Positions 35,492 to 40,048 of a stretch of DNA of 40,048 nucleotides are shown in pieces. Both the position numbers and the translations under genes were made by a program. Below the pieces are notes generated by a model. It was not told the DNA's origin. It was given only the letters and a program-made list of their open reading frames with translations, and ran no database searches. Position 1 is the stretch's first letter. Each line of letters opens with the position of its first letter. This stretch comes from a virus: positions 1-40,048 of IMG/VR virus record IMGVR_UViG_3300045049_000096; one strand, written 5' to 3'.

Positions 35492-36172
35492 ATGACATTC
35501 CTCGAACTCGTCCAAGACTTCATGCGCGAGGCCGGCATGTCCGGCTCGATCGTGTCGGTGCAGGGCCAGGTCGGCGAGGCGCAGCGCGCCGTCAACTGGA
35601 TCGCCAAGGCCAACCGCTCGATCCAGTTGCAGCATCCCGACTGGGAATTTCTGCGCGCCGACGTCACCTTCAACACGACCGTGCCGAACAACCGCTATAC
35701 CGCCGCCGCGGCGGGCGTGGCCAATTTCGGGGAATGGCGCTTCCGCGGCGACGACTGGCGATGCTACACGGCCGCCATCGGCCCGATGGATGAGCAGCCT
35801 GTTTGCTTCCAGCCATACGAGGATTTCCGCCGCGACTGCCTGTATGGCGCGAACCGTCTTTCGTCTAGGCGCCCGTCTGTCGTGACGCAGGCGCCGGATA
35901 TGTCGCTGCTGTTCTGGCCGACGCCGGACGCCGCCTACACGATCGTGGGCGAGCAGTACCAGGCGCCGGTCGAACTGGTGAACAACACGGACGTGCCGCC
36001 GTTCGCCGCGCGCTATCACGACGCCATCGTCTACCGCGCGCTGATGCTCTACGCGCAGTTCGAGGGCGACGTGAGCGTCCTGTCTTATGCGCAGGCCGAA
36101 TGCGCGCGCGTCATCGGCGACATGGAGAATGCCTACCTGCCGAAGTGGACGACCTCGGGGCCCCTCGCATGA
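35492..36172 (+). CDS. Head-to-tail adaptor protein (SU10-adaptor-like)
   Basis: The 226-residue product starts MTFLELVQDFMREAGMSGSI and has QVGEAQRAVNWIAKANRSIQ and LQHPDWEFLRADVTFNTTV, the pattern of the adaptor proteins that bind below the portal in podophages such as SU10. The later part has a beta region (SLLFWPTPDAAYTIVGEQYQ) and a C-terminal helix pair (YHDAIVYRALMLYAQFEGDV). It would form the ring linking portal and nozzle. The stop overlaps the nozzle start as ATGA. Confidence 0.75.
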   Translation: MTFLELVQDFMREAGMSGSIVSVQGQVGEAQRAVNWIAKANRSIQLQHPDWEFLRADVTFNTTVPNNRYTAAAAGVANFGEWRFRGDDWRCYTAAIGPMDEQPVCFQPYEDFRRDCLYGANRLSSRRPSVVTQAPDMSLLFWPTPDAAYTIVGEQYQAPVELVNNTDVPPFAARYHDAIVYRALMLYAQFEGDVSVLSYAQAECARVIGDMENAYLPKWTTSGPLA

Positions 36173-38457
36173 AGCCGGTCAACATGCAGCCGGCGCGCAT
36201 CGAAACCGAGCGCGTGCGCTTCATCGGCGGCCTCGACCTGGCATCGCCCGCGCTGGACATCCAGACCGGCAACGCCATCGTGGCCGTGAACTATGAGCCC
36301 GGCATTCTCGGCGGCTACAAGCGCATCGATGGCTACGAGCGGCTGGACGGCCGGCCGGCGCCATCGGCCGCCACTTACCTGTACCTGCAGGGCACGTTCC
36401 CGTATGTCGCTGCCGGCACGACCGTCGTGGGCGCCACGTCGGGCGCCACCGGCATCGTGGTCCTGTGCGATGGCACGGCCACGCCGCCCACGACCGGCAG
36501 CATCAGCGTGTCGAAAGTGTCCGGCACATTCGTCGCCGGCGAGACGATCCGCAAGCTGGATATGACCGTGCTGGGCGTGCTGTCGGCCGCGATCGACCGC
36601 GGCTATCCGGATTCCCTGCACGACGCGATGGCGCTGGCCGCCGCCGCCGATCTGTACCGCGCCGACATTCAGGCGGTGCCGGGCACCGGGCCCGTGCGCG
36701 GCGTCTGGATGTATAACGGCGTTACATACGCCTTCCGCGATTACAGCATCTCCCAGTGCCGGATGTACAAGTCGACCGGCACCGGCTGGACGGCGATCAC
36801 GTTCGGCCAGGAACTGCAGGTAACGCAGCCATCGAAGTCCGTCACGACGTCCAGCGGCGCCGTGAACTGGACCGCGCACGGCCTGCTGGTCGGCGCGCTC
36901 GTGCGTTTCAGCGGCACGATCCCGACCGGCGCCAGCGCCAACACGAGCTATTACGTCGTGGCCGTCACGGCGAACACGTTTCAGGTATCGCTGACGGCTG
37001 GCGGTTCTCCGATCGCGCTGGGCGACGTGGCCAGCGGCCTGACCTGTCTGCCGCAGGCGCAGCAGCTCATTGAGGGAGCGACCGTCACGGGCGCGACGTC
37101 CGGCGCCACTGGCGTCGTCATGCGCGCCGGCGTGCGCACGGGCGCATGGGCCAGCTTCGGCGTGACGGCCACCGTCGTGCTGTCATCCGTGTCCGGAACG
37201 TTTCAGGCGGGCGAACTGCTGCGCGTGGCCGGCGCCCCGATGGCAAACGCAGTGGGGCCGAACGCGGCCATCACGCTGCTGCCAGGCGGCCGGTTCGAGT
37301 TCGTCACGTACAACTTCACGGGGTCGCTTGCCACGCGGCGCATGTACTTCTGCGACGGCGTGAACCCGGCGTTCGAGTTCGACGGCACGACGCTGGTGCC
37401 GATCCGCACCGGCATGGCCAGCGACACGCCGAAATTCATCCGCGCACACAAGCAGAAGCTGTTCCTGTCGTTCCTCGGCTCGGTCCAGCACTCGGGCGAC
37501 GGTACGCCGTACGCCTGGACGATCCTGTCCGGCGCCGACGAGATCGGCATCGGCGACGTCGTCACTGGCATGGAAGTGCAGGCCGGCGACACGCTGGCGA
37601 TCTTTGCCCGCAATTCCAGCTACCAGCTGAACGGCTCGACGAACGACGATTTCCAGTTGCTGCCCATCTCCGACAAGATCGGCGCCATCGCCTACACCAC
37701 GCAGGTGATCGGCCGCACGCTCGCGCTGGCCGACCGCGGCATCGTCAGCACGGACCGCACGCAGGCATACGGCAACTTCGTCCAGTCGACGATCAGCGAG
37801 CACATCCAGCCGATCGTCAACAGGCTGCGCACGAATGCCATCGGCTCCGTCGCCTACCGCAACCGCAACCAGTACCGGATCTATGCGGCCGACGGCAGCG
37901 GCGTCATCGCCACGTTCAACGACGGCAACCTGGTCGGCTTCACGCTGCTGCAATACCCGGTATCGCCGACGTGCTTCGCCAGCTGCGAGGACGCGACCAG
38001 CAACAACGTCGTGCTGTTCGGCGACTCGAACGGCTACGTCTACCAGGCCGACGTCGGATCGAGCTTCGACGGCCAGGCGATCGAGGCCTACCTGCACCTG
38101 CCATTCAACACGGTGGGCAACCCGCGCATCCGCAAGCGCTTCCGCAAGGCCGTGCTGGAGATGAGCGCCACCGCGTACGCGGCCGTACGGTTCCAGCCGG
38201 AATTCTCGTACGGCATCCCGGATGTCGGCACGCACCGCCTGCAGACGGCGAGCGTGGGCGGCAACGGCGGCTACTGGGACACGGACAGCTGGGATGGCTT
38301 TTCGTATGACGCGCAGGTCGTGACGGCGCCCGAATTCAGCATCGAAGGCACGGGCCTGAACGTCAGCGCCCAGTTCTACAGCAACACGAATCTCGACATG
38401 GGCCACGTGCTGCAAGGCCTGCTGATCCACTTTTCCAACAGAAGACTTTCACGATGA
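36169..38457 (+). CDS. Tail nozzle / tubular protein with an internal repeat
   Basis: The 762-residue product starts MKPVNMQPARIETERVRFIG, GLDLASPALDIQTGNAIVAV and NYEPGILGGYKRIDGYERLD, a beginning typical of podophage nozzle proteins. Its long beta-propeller-like body includes FIRAHKQKLFLSFLGSVQHS, DTLAIFARNSSYQLNG and IQPIVNRLRTNAIGSVAYRN. Two similar inserted modules, around residues 82-128 and 302-350, each have VxGATSGATGxVx and VSGTFxAGE. It forms the lower tail tube. The start overlaps the adaptor stop, and the stop overlaps the tail spike start. Confidence 0.75.
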   Translation: MKPVNMQPARIETERVRFIGGLDLASPALDIQTGNAIVAVNYEPGILGGYKRIDGYERLDGRPAPSAATYLYLQGTFPYVAAGTTVVGATSGATGIVVLCDGTATPPTTGSISVSKVSGTFVAGETIRKLDMTVLGVLSAAIDRGYPDSLHDAMALAAAADLYRADIQAVPGTGPVRGVWMYNGVTYAFRDYSISQCRMYKSTGTGWTAITFGQELQVTQPSKSVTTSSGAVNWTAHGLLVGALVRFSGTIPTGASANTSYYVVAVTANTFQVSLTAGGSPIALGDVASGLTCLPQAQQLIEGATVTGATSGATGVVMRAGVRTGAWASFGVTATVVLSSVSGTFQAGELLRVAGAPMANAVGPNAAITLLPGGRFEFVTYNFTGSLATRRMYFCDGVNPAFEFDGTTLVPIRTGMASDTPKFIRAHKQKLFLSFLGSVQHSGDGTPYAWTILSGADEIGIGDVVTGMEVQAGDTLAIFARNSSYQLNGSTNDDFQLLPISDKIGAIAYTTQVIGRTLALADRGIVSTDRTQAYGNFVQSTISEHIQPIVNRLRTNAIGSVAYRNRNQYRIYAADGSGVIATFNDGNLVGFTLLQYPVSPTCFASCEDATSNNVVLFGDSNGYVYQADVGSSFDGQAIEAYLHLPFNTVGNPRIRKRFRKAVLEMSATAYAAVRFQPEFSYGIPDVGTHRLQTASVGGNGGYWDTDSWDGFSYDAQVVTAPEFSIEGTGLNVSAQFYSNTNLDMGHVLQGLLIHFSNRRLSR

Positions 38458-40048
38458 GCAATCAATTCTTTACGCCCCCATCGTCGCTGGCCGCCGGCAC
38501 GAAGGCGCGCGCGGCCGACGTCAATGCGATCACGCAGGCCGTGAACAGCGCATTCGACAAGCTGCCGGGCGAGGCCGCGCTGAAGGGTGGCGCCGTAAAT
38601 TATGCCGTCAACTCCAGTACGACGGATAACGCCTACGTCGTGGCGCTGGATGCGAAGATCACGGCGACGGGATTGTTCGACGGCCTCGAAGTCAAGATGC
38701 TGCCGAACCGGGCCAATACGGGCGCCTGCACGCTGAATGTGAACGGCCTGGGTAACATCGCCATCAAGCGCGCGGACGGCACCGATCCACAGAGCGGGGA
38801 TATTTTGGCTATTTGCCCAATCCCGCTGACGTATCGGCAGAGTGGCAACGTCTTCATGCTGCCGCCGGTTTCGCAATCCCAGATACAACAAATGAGTAGC
38901 GAGGTTGCCGCTGCCGCTGCCAGCGCAGCTGCTGCAGCAGGTTCTGCACTCGATGCGCAGAACCAGGCCAATACTATTCGCGTAGCCGACTATGCCAGCC
39001 TGCGCGCCCTGACAGCGGCAGCAACCGCCGTCTACGTCACGGGTTATCTCGTGGCTGCAACCCCGTCAGGCATCGCCGGCACGTTCACGCCGGACGACAG
39101 CGATACGACCAGCGCAGATAACGGCGGCACGATCATCGTGGCCACGAATGGCCGTCGCTGGAAACGCTCATTCTCCGGGCCGATCGATGTGCGCTGGTTC
39201 GGCGCCGTTGGCGACAATGCTACCGATAACTATTCAGCAATCACTGGCGCGATCAACTCGCTGCCGTCCAGCGGCGGCTCGGTCTATTTCCCGGTCGGGT
39301 GCTACAAGACAACCCAGCAAGTTACGGTCGCCAATAAATCCAATATTCGCATTTTCGGCCCGGCATTTTCCGGCTCGTACAATGCAACCACGATTGGCGC
39401 GACAATTACCGGAACCGGTTCTTTTACCGGCTTCTCGTTCTCCAATGGCGTCGGCTGCACGGTCGAATCATTGCAGTTGTCGAATTTCGGAGCCGCCATC
39501 TATTTCAATGGATGCCTCGGCTTCCGCGTCCTGAATTGCAATCTGTCATCGAATCAGATCGGATTGTCCGCAACTGGCAATGGCGTTGGCATTGTTCGCG
39601 GCAATATGGTGCGCAGCAATTCCATCGCTGGCCTGCAGTTCCTCAAGAGTAGCGGCGACACCGTCATTACTGAAAATGACATTGGCGCCAACTCGATCGG
39701 TATTCTCGCGGCCAGCGGCGGCCTGCATATCCATAACAACCTGATTTTCTATTCCAACAATTCCGGTAACGGCATCGGCATCCTGGTCGATGGCTCCAAT
39801 GTCAATGCGGACACGGTGATTCGCCGCGTTTTCATTCACAACAATCTTCTCGGAAGAAATGATCTTGCCGTAAAACTCCTCGGGCAGTCAGGCGCGAACC
39901 CTAACGTTGAATCGGTGACGATCAGCGAAAACCACATCCATCAGGCAGACGATGGCGGCGGCGGATTCGACAGCAGCTTCCTGTATGGGCAGGGCATTTC
40001 TGTCGCGTATGCAAAATACACCAAGGTGCGCGGCAACCAGATGATCGG
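38454..40048 (+). CDS. Tail spike with pectate-lyase-type beta helix, partial
   Basis: The frame starts at ATG 38454 (ATGA overlap with the nozzle gene) and is open to the right edge, 531 residues. An N-terminal virion-anchor part (MSNQFFTPPSSLAAGTKARA) is followed by an Ala-rich helix (residues about 145-175) and, at about 245-270, the pectate-lyase-type start RWFGAVGDNATDNYSAITGA. A right-handed beta helix with repeated N/G-rich turns follows (NSIAGLQFLKSSGDTVITEN, ANSIGILAASGGLHIHNN). It should bind and perhaps cleave host surface polysaccharide. From about 39200 the codon use is more AT-rich than in its neighbours, suggesting module exchange. Confidence 0.85.
   Translation, partial: MSNQFFTPPSSLAAGTKARAADVNAITQAVNSAFDKLPGEAALKGGAVNYAVNSSTTDNAYVVALDAKITATGLFDGLEVKMLPNRANTGACTLNVNGLGNIAIKRADGTDPQSGDILAICPIPLTYRQSGNVFMLPPVSQSQIQQMSSEVAAAAASAAAAAGSALDAQNQANTIRVADYASLRALTAAATAVYVTGYLVAATPSGIAGTFTPDDSDTTSADNGGTIIVATNGRRWKRSFSGPIDVRWFGAVGDNATDNYSAITGAINSLPSSGGSVYFPVGCYKTTQQVTVANKSNIRIFGPAFSGSYNATTIGATITGTGSFTGFSFSNGVGCTVESLQLSNFGAAIYFNGCLGFRVLNCNLSSNQIGLSATGNGVGIVRGNMVRSNSIAGLQFLKSSGDTVITENDIGANSIGILAASGGLHIHNNLIFYSNNSGNGIGILVDGSNVNADTVIRRVFIHNNLLGRNDLAVKLLGQSGANPNVESVTISENHIHQADDGGGGFDSSFLYGQGISVAYAKYTKVRGNQMI

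Overview
The window is a segment of a tailed-phage genome with short-tailed (podovirus-type) virion genes. It is GC-rich and tightly packed, with many ATGA, GTGA and TAATG gene overlaps. Base composition, codon use and the protein set (N4gp56-type capsid, large portal, SU10-like adaptor, long nozzle protein, ERF plus YqaJ recombination genes) suggest a betaproteobacterial host, probably Burkholderiales. The Bcep22-like podophages are the nearest group I can name; that is an inference from gene content, not from a search. I see no integrase, tRNA, rRNA, CRISPR array or insertion sequence.

Layout. (1) 1-1772, + strand: the end of a very large late protein, cut by the left edge, closed by a hairpin terminator. 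The right edge cuts a tail spike, so the late region probably continues outside the window and joins the left edge in a longer or circular map. (2) 1961-10165, - strand: one early operon from a strong promoter at 10216-10244. In transcription order it holds an ERF annealase, a YqaJ/lambda-exo-type exonuclease, a coiled-coil protein, three paralogous winged-helix proteins, small Cys-containing and hypothetical proteins, a cytosine-methyltransferase-like protein, a mosaic accessory protein, NinB and a possible 31-residue basic peptide. (3) 10166-10324: divergent control region. (4) 10325-25461, + strand: a Cro-like regulator, a Ref-type nuclease, a YdaS/Cro-like regulator, a replication initiator whose coding sequence carries iteron-like repeats (candidate origin), a DUF6475 partner, a DUF2829/Tad2-like protein (candidate anti-Thoeris factor), a Gp49-like protein, a DUF1064 nuclease-like protein and many small accessory genes, with internal promoters at 17519 and 23971. 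(5) 25462-25859: a structured gap with a promoter, two intrinsic terminators, a 24-bp perfect palindrome and an 11-bp GC hairpin; it separates the early and late regions. (6) 25860-40048, + strand: small proteins, TerS, TerL, portal, scaffold, major capsid, head proteins, adaptor, nozzle and tail spike.

The most unusual structure is a pair of related cassettes on opposite strands about 15 kb apart (2891-5233 on -, 19850-21829 on +). Each has a cytosine-methyltransferase-like gene followed by a mosaic protein. The two mosaic genes share at least six blocks of 25-40 bp that I read as identical at the nucleotide level, in the same order, but the sequence between the blocks is largely unrelated. 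The blocks could serve as short homologies for exchange of the variable segments, possibly through the phage's own ERF/YqaJ system. Other points of note are the iteron clusters in the initiator gene, an inverted repeat next to a perfect DnaA box at 22666-22701, a repeated promoter/operator module, and three tandem winged-helix paralogues.
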